31,762 bases of DNA from Larix sibirica. Its lineage: Eukaryota > Streptophyta > Pinopsida > Pinales > Pinaceae. Below the pieces are notes generated by a model that had not been told where the DNA came from, ran no database searches, and worked only from the letters and a program-made list of their open reading frames with translations. Where the stretch lies: assembly GCA_004151065.3 (NCBI GenBank), contig NWUY0300003340.1, positions 103,677 to 135,438 of the forward strand, read 5' to 3'. Shown here one piece after another: positions 22,252 through 31,762 of this stretch; position 1 is the stretch's first letter, and each line of letters begins with the position of its first letter. Made by a program: the position numbers and the translations under genes.

Positions 22252-23092
22252 AGTCAGTGTGTTTCCTAAAGAAATTGAAGAAGAACAAGATGAAGAAAAG
22301 AAAGATTAAATTAATCTTTCTTTGGGACAGTTCATAAGACCTAAAATTTATATAAAAGTTTGGTTATGCCCTTCAAAACACAAGCCATATCAGTTATATT
22401 TCATTCTTGACACAAGATGCCATATGAACTTAGCAAAAGGAAATGCTATCCCAACATTCTATTGGTAGACCACAATTGACCATGGAACAACCATAGAAGG
22501 AACACCAATCCAACTTCTTGGTAAGGTCCCAGACTTCCCAATAAAGACTGAAGGTCAATCTAATGCCCTCTCACTCAATAGCTTAGATAGCTTAAAAGAT
22601 GATTGTATTTTAGGTTATGAGTTCATAAATAGAGTTAGTCCCATTACTATAGATGCTCAAAAGTTGGTTTTTAGGTGTATGTTAAATGGTAGACACGTAA
22701 CATGTCCATTGTCTTATTTGGGTAATTCTAGATGTACAAAGCCAGTATCAAAATATTCAACCTAGCCTATCCCATCAGTAGATATGTACAAAATCAAAAG
22801 GTGTATAGCCTATGCAGAAATGCACAAGGATAAATCCTTTCAAGATATTTATGTCAAACTTAAAAAGGATTGTAATTCAGAAATCCCAAATGTGTTTTGG
22901 ACCCGTAAAAAGCACATTGTATCTTTACCTTTCAACCCAGAATCCAAACCAATTCCTCATAAAGCCTCAACAACTTTAACGAGCCCATATAAAAAACAAA
23001 TTCCAAAAAGAAATAGCTTGGACTTAACGAGCCATGCTTTTGTTGTCAATAAGCACTCCGAAATAAAAGGGGAAATCCTAGATTGGTGGTGA
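22252..23092 (+). pseudogene. endogenous pararetrovirus aspartic protease and linker (copy 1)
   Basis: One frame with stops at 22307, 22466 and 22763, closing at 23090-23092. The retropepsin active site lies at 22409-22417 and reads Asp-Thr-Arg, where the family has Asp-Thr/Ser-Gly. The later protease part (DDCILGYEFI) lies near 22600-22630. The linker into the reverse transcriptase spans 22784-23092 and is uninterrupted (102 codons). The protease would have cut the viral polyprotein. Stops and the active-site change mean the copy is inactive. The frame ends just where the reverse-transcriptase frame begins, implying a small indel near 23083. Confidence 0.75.
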
Positions 23093-23544
23093 ATTTTAAT
23101 CCACTAAACAAAGTTTTTCAACCTATCATATATCCCTTGCCATATAAATTAAGCCCGATACAGAGAATTGTTGGTAGTACAATTTTTAGCAAATTCAATC
23201 TTAAATATGGTTTTCACCAATTTGGCATAGAAAAGAAAGATAGATTTAAAACGTCATTTGTTGTCCCACATGGTCAATACCAGTGGAAGGTCATGCAATT
23301 TAGTCTCTCTAATGCCCCAACTAAATTTAAAAAATGGATGGAAGGTACTTTCAGATCACGTAAGTGGGATTTAGTTTATATTGATGATATACTAATATAT
23401 TCCAAGAATTTGCAAGAAAACTTGAAACACCTACAAGAGTTTTATCAATTGGTTTTTAAGCATGGTCTAGTCTTGTCTAAGACCAAAATGGAAATCGGTA
23501 AAACTAATATCGAATTCATTGGATTTAGAATCAATAAAGGATAA
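23083..23544 (+). pseudogene. endogenous pararetrovirus reverse transcriptase (copy 1)
   Basis: A 153-codon open stretch with the palm of a Caulimoviridae-type reverse transcriptase, which copies pregenomic RNA into DNA. The YIDD box is intact at 23377-23388 (residues 99-102). The motif-A catalytic residue is Asn at 23197-23199 (residue 39) where an Asp is required. The frame continues past the TAA at 23542-23544 into the connection region. The family is distinguished from the Ty3/gypsy element at 6886 by its YIDD box, its different flanking text, and the lack of an integrase downstream. Confidence 0.88.
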
Positions 23545-24200
23545 GTCGTTCTACAAGACTATGTCCTGAAATTCTTTGCGCATTTTCTTGATGAGATTCA
23601 AGAGAAAGTTCAACTTCAGATATTTCTAGGAAGTATGAACTACATAAGACCTTTTTATAGAGGACAAGCTGAAGATATCCATATCCTTGAGAAAATATTG
23701 AAGAAAAATCCTCCTAGAAGGAATAAGGTAATATCTGATACTGAGAAAAGAATTAAAGATAAAGTTCTTGAGATTCCTGCTTTGGCACTCCCACAAGGAA
23801 CATGCAAGTTGGTTATTGAAACAGATGCCCTAGATAAAGCTTGTGGAGGTGTGTTGATCAAAACGTTTGATGATAAAGAAGAAGTTTGTGGATATGCTTC
23901 AAGCCCTTCAAAGGAGCAAAATTAAACTACCCCTCTACCCATAAAGAAATCTTGGTTGTCAAAAAGACAATGAACCACTTCAGACTATATCTGAAACCTA
24001 TAAAATTCTTGATCAAAACGGACTTGAAGATAATGCTAGGAAATTAAAAAAATGGAACTCTTATGGCTGAAAATAGTGCTAGAATTCTTAAGTGGTTTGT
24101 TTGGCTCCAAATGTTTGATTTTGATATCGAGTACAAACCAGGTTATCTGAATTGTCTTGAAGATATGCTAACTAAAGAAGAGGAGTCTTTAGGATTATGA
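23545..24200 (+). pseudogene. endogenous pararetrovirus connection and RNase H (copy 1)
   Basis: The reverse-transcriptase frame continues to 23925 and carries the first RNase H acid, Asp at 23824-23826. Text then continues in another frame from about 23913, with Glu at 23946-23948 and Asp at 24021-24023, so the acidic triad survives but is split by a frameshift. A TAA stop lies at 24045-24047. The pol text ends at the TGA at 24198-24200. No integrase follows, as expected of pararetroviruses, which do not encode one. Confidence 0.8.
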
Positions 24201-24798
24201 ATGTTTTATGCTGGAGTTTCTGGAAAAAGCAAATGAATCCTCTTTGATGAGAATGAACATAACAAAAGGCAGAAAAGAGAAATTTTAGAATGAATATTTA
24301 CCCCATCTAGACTTAGGATATCTTTTATTATTCATTTTTATTAGTTTCCTAAGCATTAGACTAAGTCTTGTGGTCCCATTAGCATACTTGGACCTCATCT
24401 CTTGATGTCTATCCACAAGTGCGCCCCACTGTTGCTTTGTTGCCTACTTTTAACTCTGCTTTACTAAGTAAGAGTGCTCTAGTTGCTTTTGACAGCTTTA
24501 TCTTGTTTTATACTGCTTTTTCTACTAGATAAGGTTGGATAAGGGTGATATCATGCTTTTCCAAGTTTGCTTGCTTTATGCCACCACTTCTTCCTTTCTT
24601 TTCTCGTGAAAATCCTCCAGCATGCTACTTTTGAGTCAGTCATGATCTAGCAAGACTGCTTTAGCCAATTCGTGACCTCTAGCATAGATTTGGAATCTGC
24701 TTTTGCCTAAATGGGAGAATTTTTTCTATTCTAAGCCTACCACATGTGAGCTTTTCAAACTTTTCTCCAAGGCACTCAAATTCTCTCTAAGAGATGTA
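24201..24798. other. no gene seen after the pararetroviral pol (copy 1)
   Basis: T-rich DNA without a supported frame. It could be viral intergenic region, since in this virus family the promoter and leader may follow pol, or host flank. No primer-binding site complementary to initiator tRNA-Met and no clear TATA box were found. Confidence 0.4.
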
Positions 24799-24799
24799 N
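24799..24799. other. single undetermined base (N) joining the two copies
   Basis: The only N in the window. It lies exactly between the last base of copy 1 (24798) and the first base of copy 2 (24800). Confidence 0.99.
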
Positions 24800-27202
24800 A
24801 ATTTCCTTGGAGCTTCATCTTGGAAAAGATAAGTGTACTATTTCTTACTTTTTATTTATGAATTCAATATTGTAGAATGATGAGTACATAATATCATTAT
24901 CATGGTATTTTGAATGCAAATTTCTTGTATATGATGTCTCTTTTGTTTGATTAAGTCACATGCAAATCATGTATGGCAAAGTGTTGTAATTTCTTGCATG
25001 ACAACTATTTGACAAAAGAACTAAGGGAAAGGTTTCCTTGTCCCATTATAATTGATAAATGGGTGCTATGAATGAACTAAAACATTGTTAAAACTTGATG
25101 AATCTTTTTGGAATGGATTCATAAATGTGTAAAAAATGAATTATTCTGCCCTAATCAGTGATTCAAAGTGAAAGAACCCATGTAGCTTTAAAAATGGCAA
25201 ATTTCTTGAGCTTTCAACACCATTGGAATGTGCACAACACCCTATACAGATTTATATGTATATATCTCACAAAATATCAAATGGGTAGGTGCGAAATTTG
25301 TTTTGCGGGTTCCAAACACACTTGTTAACATGCTCACCAAAACTCTTAGATACCCAAGTTTCCATTTGAGATATATTAATTCTGCAACGGGGCCCTTTTC
25401 CTCTAATCCAACGTTGGGTGTTTGATGGGGGTAATGGGGTGGGCATTCAAGAGAAAGGCACAATGTGTTTGAAAAAATGTCTTTACAATTTGCCTTTATT
25501 TGAGGTTTCCCACAAAGTGTTTGATAAAATGTCTTTACCATTTTCCTTTGTGTGAGGTTGCCCACAAAGTGTTTGACAAAATGTCATGGTAGAACCATGC
25601 TGTTGATAGTGTTGGTTGCAAGCCATGATGACATGTTAAGAATTGATTGCATGTATCTTCTTTGCAAATGTCTAAATTCTTTAGCATATGAAGTTTAAAA
25701 CAATGATTTGTATTGCTTGTTGAATGGAGAAAATGTCAAGTTTAGACAATAGAGTTGTGCATGTTACTGTTGAGGATCAAATGGTGTCCTTGATTGGGTT
25801 ATGGGCTTGAGAACCAAATATTATTCTCAGCTGGATATTAAGATGTATACATGCTAAAAAAAAATTGAATAGGCATGTCCAAAAATTTACATACATACTA
25901 GTTTGATGGGTATATAAATTTACATATATATGAATGAGTGCCCATTTGTTTTGAGTGTATTTGGGCACAATCTTTGGGCACATGTGCATAAGCCCAAAAT
26001 GTCTTGAAGCAATCTTACCCATATCTCTTTTCTTATACACATATGCATGTGTAAATATTAGATATGATTCTATGTTCACAACCAATGAATGCTTGTGTTA
26101 GAGTGATTGTATGCCAGGATTAATTTTGGTTGAAGTCACACTTGGATTATGCAATAGTGTATAGATTTAAGAGTTTTGTGTTGTCAAGAAGTGGACAACA
26201 ATGTTTGGGCAGGTTTTCTTTTGTTGAATTAAATCTGATTTTAATTCCATACCTAGGCATTGATGGGGTGAGTGAATGAGATCATGTTAGCTTATGATAG
26301 TAAAAAAATAGAAGCTTACCATGGATTGTTGGTTCACATAAATGAACACACACACATATATACAATGTCTTGAAAATTGCTTGCAAACCCAACATTGCTA
26401 TATGCAATGGTGCCTTGAAGTAGTGTGGGATGCAAAGAGTTCTTATTGGTTTATATTAATTCAATCATTAGATTGTTCAAAGCTACCAACATGAATAATG
26501 CATGTGATATTTAAACTACTTAATGTTGGCATTCATGCCATTCATAAATACAAATTGGTATAAAATATCTTAACTTAGTTAGCATTTTAAACTATTTGAA
26601 GTATAGGAACAATAAGTTATATCTTGTCATGTTTGTATATCATATGCTCTCCAAAAGTGAACTCAATCTAAATCATGTCTATACAGATATCATATGTTCT
26701 TCTTTGACTTTGATTGCAAAGATATATGTACCAAGAAAGAAATAATTTAATGCTAATTCTAGAATAAAACACGATGGGGAGACACATGAGCTTTAGTATT
26801 TGTTTCCACTACAAATAGTCTCAAGCATAATGAAGCAACCATTATACGGAACCAATTTCAAAAGTTGTATTCTAATCATACAATTATATGACTTGATACA
26901 TGAGAACGTTTTTGTTTGAATTTACATTAATTTTATTCTTACATGAAATATAGTCTGTGAAATTGAAATATATTAGAAACAAAATGAATAAAATAGAAAA
27001 AGCATGTTACACTCTCTTTTAGCCATACATGATGATTCTAGACTTTTTGTTTGGGATCTTTTGAGCAATCTAGACAAATTCTGATAACTACAAAAACTAT
27101 GTATATAACTACTCATCTTATAAATATTGAGTAGACTTTTCTCATATGAAAGAAAAACAATATATTATTGCATTTGCGCTTGAGTTTAAGAAACTTGTTT
27201 AT
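24800..27202. other. AT-rich DNA without a gene, left part of copy 2
   Basis: Counterpart of 17836-20238. One substitution (26952, A for G) was found. Confidence 0.55.
25460..25592. repeat. 52-bp minisatellite (copy 2)
   Basis: Units at 25460, 25512 and 25564, as in copy 1. Confidence 0.9.
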
Positions 27203-27264
27203 TTCCTCACTAATTTAACTGGATGTCAATTTTTGTCAATATTTGCTTCGAGATTAGTGAGGAA
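27203..27264. repeat. 12-bp inverted repeat (copy 2)
   Basis: Arms at 27203-27214 and 27253-27264, unchanged from copy 1. Confidence 0.7.
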
Positions 27265-28314
27265 CAAATAGCCCCTTAAAGCTCTTTTATTTCGACATCA
27301 ACAAAGACGTCTGAGGGTGGCATGATTAAAGTTACGAAATTGGTTTTTGGCCCTTCCAATTCTTCTTATAGTGCTTGCACCCTAGTTTCAATTTCATCTT
27401 GTTTTTGTTAATATTTGTTAGGTAAATCTAAAATATTCTATTATGCAAATACATTTATACATATAATCTATTTGTTATTCAATATAATGAATTTTGTTAC
27501 CAAATATCATAAAGTTCTTCGTCATAACTTCTTGGAAATTTTCATTTTGTTGTACAAGAAAAAATAATGTTAAATTAAACTATCATAACCAATTAGGATG
27601 ATTAGTATTAATTAACTTACATCATAAATTGGATTTTCATATATGAATCTTTCTTTTTCAAACCATTTGTAAAATCTTTCTTCCTTTTGTTCTAACTCTC
27701 ATGTGCAACCGTCATATGTAGGTAGGTGCCACAAACCAAACAGTGTTATATTTTAGTGTTTGTTATGTTTTATTTTCAATTCATACATTAATTTGTAGAA
27801 GTAATGTGCCATGTTTGCAAACACGCATGTTATACGTGGTATCAATTCAACAAATACCATGCATATTTCAAAGGTTGGTGGTGTAATTGTGATTGTTTAT
27901 ATATATATATATATATACCATTTTAGGAATACCAACAATATATTTTAACAAGTACAATTCTTCCACCTTGTCTCAATCTCGTACACTTTTGAGTTGTCAA
28001 TTGTTGTTGGAGGGTCTAAAACGTACAACAAATGACAATATTTTACAAGATAATAATGCTTTTTAAGTTGAGAGGAATACTTCTATGTTTTTGGACTTAG
28101 TATGCTCCATTGGAAACATATCTACTGTAAGAGATGCATTTTTAGTTCATATTACTATTAGAAATTTTATCTTCTTTGCCCCTAGCTTGTGATGAATATA
28201 GCTATCTAATTTACGAAATGGCTGATTTGTTTCAACTAGAAGACCATTGAATAATGAATCTTTAGTTATAAGCTTAGACTCGTTATTAGAAATGTGTTCA
28301 TTTCAATTTTTATT
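27206..28314 (-). pseudogene. multi-piece minus-strand coding remnant (copy 2)
   Basis: Same pieces as in copy 1, including the GTAAGT donor at 27620-27615 on the minus strand. The A-to-C difference at 27835 falls near the VFANMAHYFY piece. Confidence 0.4.
27899..27917. repeat. AT microsatellite (copy 2)
   Basis: Nine AT units plus A. The final T of copy 1 is C at 27918. Confidence 0.98.
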
Positions 28315-28479
28315 CATTTAATTTTTTATAAAATCATAATGTTAGAGAAAAATGGGAAACATATAGGATAACATATTAAAAAGAGGTACAAAACAAAATA
28401 TATGTAAAATAATTTATAAGATCCTTCTTTTGCATGAGATGGAGCATTTTGTCTTCAACTTAATATAGGCATTACTTCA

Positions 28480-28735
28480 AGTAGTTTTAAAAAGAATACA
28501 AAAATAAAATAGATGCATGATTCTATCTAGAAGATGAATTTGTTTCTTGGAATAGAGAAAATGCAAAAATCAATAAAATATTCACTAGAAACCCCCCAAC
28601 TAAAGTAGTTTAAAAAAAATACAAAAACAAAATCAATGCATTATTCTATCTAGAAGATGAATGTGTTTCTTGGAATTGAGAAAATGTAAAAACCAATAAA
28701 ATAATCATATATCACTAGAAAATCCTCCCCCTAAC
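28480..28735. repeat. two-unit direct repeat, period 124 bp (copy 2)
   Basis: Units at 28480 and 28604, as in copy 1. It carries the T at 28712. Confidence 0.9.
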
Positions 28736-29206
28736 TTTTTCTTTTAGTATTCTCTCATCTTCCTCTCGTTTCTCCAAACCCAAGCGACCTCTTCGCAAAA
28801 AAGGCTAGCTGAAATAGATCAAGAACTCAATGAGTTTCCAGCATATTAATATGTGTTGAAACAAGAATTGAGAGAAGAAAAGAAGAAATTGCTGCAACTT
28901 AAACCCAAAGAAAAACAAGAAGCTAGTCTAGAATCTCAATCCTAGACAATTAGAAAAAATCGTGCATTTTATGCTCCTGTGGAGTTTTACAAAAATTATT
29001 TTGATAGGCACAAAGATGGACAAATTTTTAGAAAGGATAACGAAGCACTAATAAGGATATAGATAAAAGAAAAGAAGCATGCTCTTAGGAAGCTAATTAA
29101 AGAGAAAAGAATTAAAAAGATGTTAGACATAACAATGCAGGAAAGGAACCAGATTTCAGATGAGGAACCTTCAAGAGAGTATAGCAAAGCACTAGAAAGT
29201 CGTTGA
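28736..29206 (+). pseudogene. pararetroviral segment upstream of the protease (copy 2)
   Basis: As in copy 1, with stops at 28847, 28943, 29060 and 29204. The G at 29003 gives Asp where copy 1 has Tyr, the only coding difference found in the viral part. Confidence 0.45.
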
Positions 29207-29215
29207 GAAAAACAG

Positions 29216-30056
29216 AGTCAGTGTGTTTCCTAAAGAAATTGAAGAAGAACAAGATGAAGAAAAGAAAGATTAAATTAATCTTTCTTTGGGACAGTTCATA
29301 AGACCTAAAATTTATATAAAAGTTTGGTTATGCCCTTCAAAACACAAGCCATATCAGTTATATTTCATTCTTGACACAAGATGCCATATGAACTTAGCAA
29401 AAGGAAATGCTATCCCAACATTCTATTGGTAGACCACAATTGACCATGGAACAACCATAGAAGGAACACCAATCCAACTTCTTGGTAAGGTCCCAGACTT
29501 CCCAATAAAGACTGAAGGTCAATCTAATGCCCTCTCACTCAATAGCTTAGATAGCTTAAAAGATGATTGTATTTTAGGTTATGAGTTCATAAATAGAGTT
29601 AGTCCCATTACTATAGATGCTCAAAAGTTGGTTTTTAGGTGTATGTTAAATGGTAGACACGTAACATGTCCATTGTCTTATTTGGGTAATTCTAGATGTA
29701 CAAAGCCAGTATCAAAATATTCAACCTAGCCTATCCCATCAGTAGATATGTACAAAATCAAAAGGTGTATAGCCTATGCAGAAATGCACAAGGATAAATC
29801 CTTTCAAGATATTTATGTCAAACTTAAAAAGGATTGTAATTCAGAAATCCCAAATGTGTTTTGGACCCGTAAAAAGCACATTGTATCTTTACCTTTCAAC
29901 CCAGAATCCAAACCAATTCCTCATAAAGCCTCAACAACTTTAACGAGCCCATATAAAAAACAAATTCCAAAAAGAAATAGCTTGGACTTAACGAGCCATG
30001 CTTTTGTTGTCAATAAGCACTCCGAAATAAAAGGGGAAATCCTAGATTGGTGGTGA
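29216..30056 (+). pseudogene. endogenous pararetrovirus aspartic protease and linker (copy 2)
   Basis: No difference from copy 1 was found. Asp-Thr-Arg active-site triplet at 29373-29381; stops at 29271, 29430 and 29727. Confidence 0.75.
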
Positions 30057-30508
30057 ATTTTAATCCACTAAACAAAGTTTTTCAACCTATCATATATCCC
30101 TTGCCATATAAATTAAGCCCGATACAGAGAATTGTTGGTAGTACAATTTTTAGCAAATTCAATCTTAAATATGGTTTTCACCAATTTGGCATAGAAAAGA
30201 AAGATAGATTTAAAACGTCATTTGTTGTCCCACATGGTCAATACCAGTGGAAGGTCATGCAATTTAGTCTCTCTAATGCCCCAACTAAATTTAAAAAATG
30301 GATGGAAGGTACTTTCAGATCACGTAAGTGGGATTTAGTTTATATTGATGATATACTAATATATTCCAAGAATTTGCAAGAAAACTTGAAACACCTACAA
30401 GAGTTTTATCAATTGGTTTTTAAGCATGGTCTAGTCTTGTCTAAGACCAAAATGGAAATCGGTAAAACTAATATCGAATTCATTGGATTTAGAATCAATA
30501 AAGGATAA
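30047..30508 (+). pseudogene. endogenous pararetrovirus reverse transcriptase (copy 2)
   Basis: The translation is identical to copy 1. Motif-A Asn at 30161-30163, YIDD at 30341-30352, and a TAA stop at 30506-30508. Confidence 0.88.
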
Positions 30509-31164
30509 GTCGTTCTACAAGACTATGTCCTGAAATTCTTTGCGCATTTTCTTGATGAGATTCAAGAGAAAGTTCAACTTCAGATATTTCTAGGAAGTAT
30601 GAACTACATAAGACCTTTTTATAGAGGACAAGCTGAAGATATCCATATCCTTGAGAAAATATTGAAGAAAAATCCTCCTAGAAGGAATAAGGTAATATCT
30701 GATACTGAGAAAAGAATTAAAGATAAAGTTCTTGAGATTCCTGCTTTGGCACTCCCACAAGGAACATGCAAGTTGGTTATTGAAACAGATGCCCTAGATA
30801 AAGCTTGTGGAGGTGTGTTGATCAAAACGTTTGATGATAAAGAAGAAGTTTGTGGATATGCTTCAAGCCCTTCAAAGGAGCAAAATTAAACTACCCCTCT
30901 ACCCATAAAGAAATCTTGGTTGTCAAAAAGACAATGAACCACTTCAGACTATATCTGAAACCTATAAAATTCTTGATCAAAACGGACTTGAAGATAATGC
31001 TAGGAAATTAAAAAAATGGAACTCTTATGGCTGAAAATAGTGCTAGAATTCTTAAGTGGTTTGTTTGGCTCCAAATGTTTGATTTTGATATCGAGTACAA
31101 ACCAGGTTATCTGAATTGTCTTGAAGATATGCTAACTAAAGAAGAGGAGTCTTTAGGATTATGA
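30509..31164 (+). pseudogene. endogenous pararetrovirus connection and RNase H (copy 2)
   Basis: Same frameshift (about 30877-30889) and TAA stop (31009) as copy 1. RNase H acids at 30788, 30910 and 30985. Ends at the TGA at 31162-31164. Confidence 0.8.
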
Positions 31165-31762
31165 ATGTTTTATGCTGGAGTTTCTGGAAAAAGCAAATGA
31201 ATCCTCTTTGATGAGAATGAACATAACAAAAGGCAGAAAAGAGAAATTTTAGAATGAATATTTACCCCATCTAGACTTAGGATATCTTTTATTATTCATT
31301 TTTATTAGTTTCCTAAGCATTAGACTAAGTCTTGTGGTCCCATTAGCATACTTGGACCTCATCTCTTGATGTCTATCCACAAGTGCGCCCCACTGTTGCT
31401 TTGTTGCCTACTTTTAACTCTGCTTTACTAAGTAAGAGTGCTCTAGTTGCTTTTGACAGCTTTATCTTGTTTTATACTGCTTTTTCTACTAGATAAGGTT
31501 GGATAAGGGTGATATCATGCTTTTCCAAGTTTGCTTGCTTTATGCCACCACTTCTTCCTTTCTTTTCTCGTGAAAATCCTCCAGCATGCTACTTTTGAGT
31601 CAGTCATGATCTAGCAAGACTGCTTTAGCCAATTCGTGACCTCTAGCATAGATTTGGAATCTGCTTTTGCCTAAATGGGAGAATTTTTTCTATTCTAAGC
31701 CTACCACATGTGAGCTTTTCAAACTTTTCTCCAAGGCACTCAAATTCTCTCTAAGAGATGTA
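31165..31762. other. no gene seen after the pararetroviral pol (copy 2)
   Basis: Counterpart of 24201-24798. The window stops at exactly the base where copy 1 stops before the N. Confidence 0.4.

Larger units (their letters stand above)
17836..24798. repeat. copy 1 of a 6,963-bp near-identical direct duplication
   Basis: Every position from 17836 matches the position 6,964 further on, to the end of the window. I found five substitutions (19988 G/A, 20871 A/C, 20954 T/C, 21748 C/T, 22039 T/G) and no indel. No LTR-like TG...CA ends and no target-site duplication are visible at the edges. Confidence 0.97.
24800..31762. repeat. copy 2 of the 6,963-bp near-identical direct duplication
   Basis: Starts with the same AATTTCCTTGGAGC as position 17836 and ends at the last base of the window with the same GAGATGTA as position 24798. 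It carries the alternative bases at 26952, 27835, 27918, 28712 and 29003. Confidence 0.97.

Noticed and set aside
6886-23544. The YLDD and YIDD reverse transcriptases as copies of one element
   Set aside because: The flanking text differs throughout, one is followed by an integrase and the other is not, and the protease regions are dissimilar.
23655-23861. Minus-strand ORF inside the viral pol
   Set aside because: It is an antisense shadow of the connection and RNase H coding text.
17836-24798. The 6,963-bp unit as one full circular pararetrovirus genome integrated head to tail
   Set aside because: The length is close to the family range, but only pol-side coding is seen on the plus strand. 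The left half is AT-rich non-coding DNA with opposite-strand remnants, and the joint is an N.
17836-31762. The two long copies as a pair of LTRs
   Set aside because: They are adjacent with no internal region, nearly 7 kb long, lack TG...CA ends, and contain coding remnants.

Overview
The window looks like repeat-derived nuclear DNA from a large-genome seed plant, probably a gymnosperm. No intact gene was found. Everything recognisable is a decayed Ty3/gypsy retrotransposon, remnants of coiled-coil or unknown ORFs, an old endogenous pararetrovirus (Caulimoviridae-type) fragment, and tandem repeats. The plant assignment rests on the element families. The gymnosperm suggestion rests on my memory of similar ORFs in conifer repeat DNA and is inference.

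Layout. 1-417 is a two-copy 212-bp tandem repeat. 960-2740 (+) is a decayed coiled-coil coding remnant. 4040-10260 (+) is a Ty3/gypsy element in the order gag, aspartic protease, RNase H, reverse transcriptase, second RNase H-like region, integrase. A 95-bp tandem repeat follows in its 3' untranslated part. The pol order and the 3' repeat fit the Tat/Ogre lineage. No LTR could be recognised. 11590-15140 (-) is a long, frameshifted ORF remnant of unknown function. 15990-17190 (+) is a head-to-head remnant that shares a short aromatic block with it, and 17190-17835 holds weak coding pieces.

17836-24798 and 24800-31762 are two copies of one 6,963-bp sequence, joined by a single undetermined base (N, 24799). 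Their offset is a constant 6,964. I found only five substitutions and no indel. The second copy ends exactly at the window end, so an assembly join of two alleles or duplicate contigs is at least as likely as a real tandem duplication. Each copy holds about 2.4 kb of AT-rich DNA, a minus-strand multi-piece coding remnant of unknown family, a 124-bp direct repeat, and a pararetroviral pol remnant (protease, reverse transcriptase, RNase H) ending in about 600 bp without a gene.

The parts do not work together as a pathway. The common theme is decay. Catalytic residues are lost in both proteases, both reverse transcriptases, the upstream RNase H and the integrase. Many stops sit where Gln or Trp codons are expected, as methylation-driven C-to-T decay would produce. 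The most useful second looks are the N-joined duplication, the retrotransposon's RNase H placement, and the two unrecognised protein remnants.
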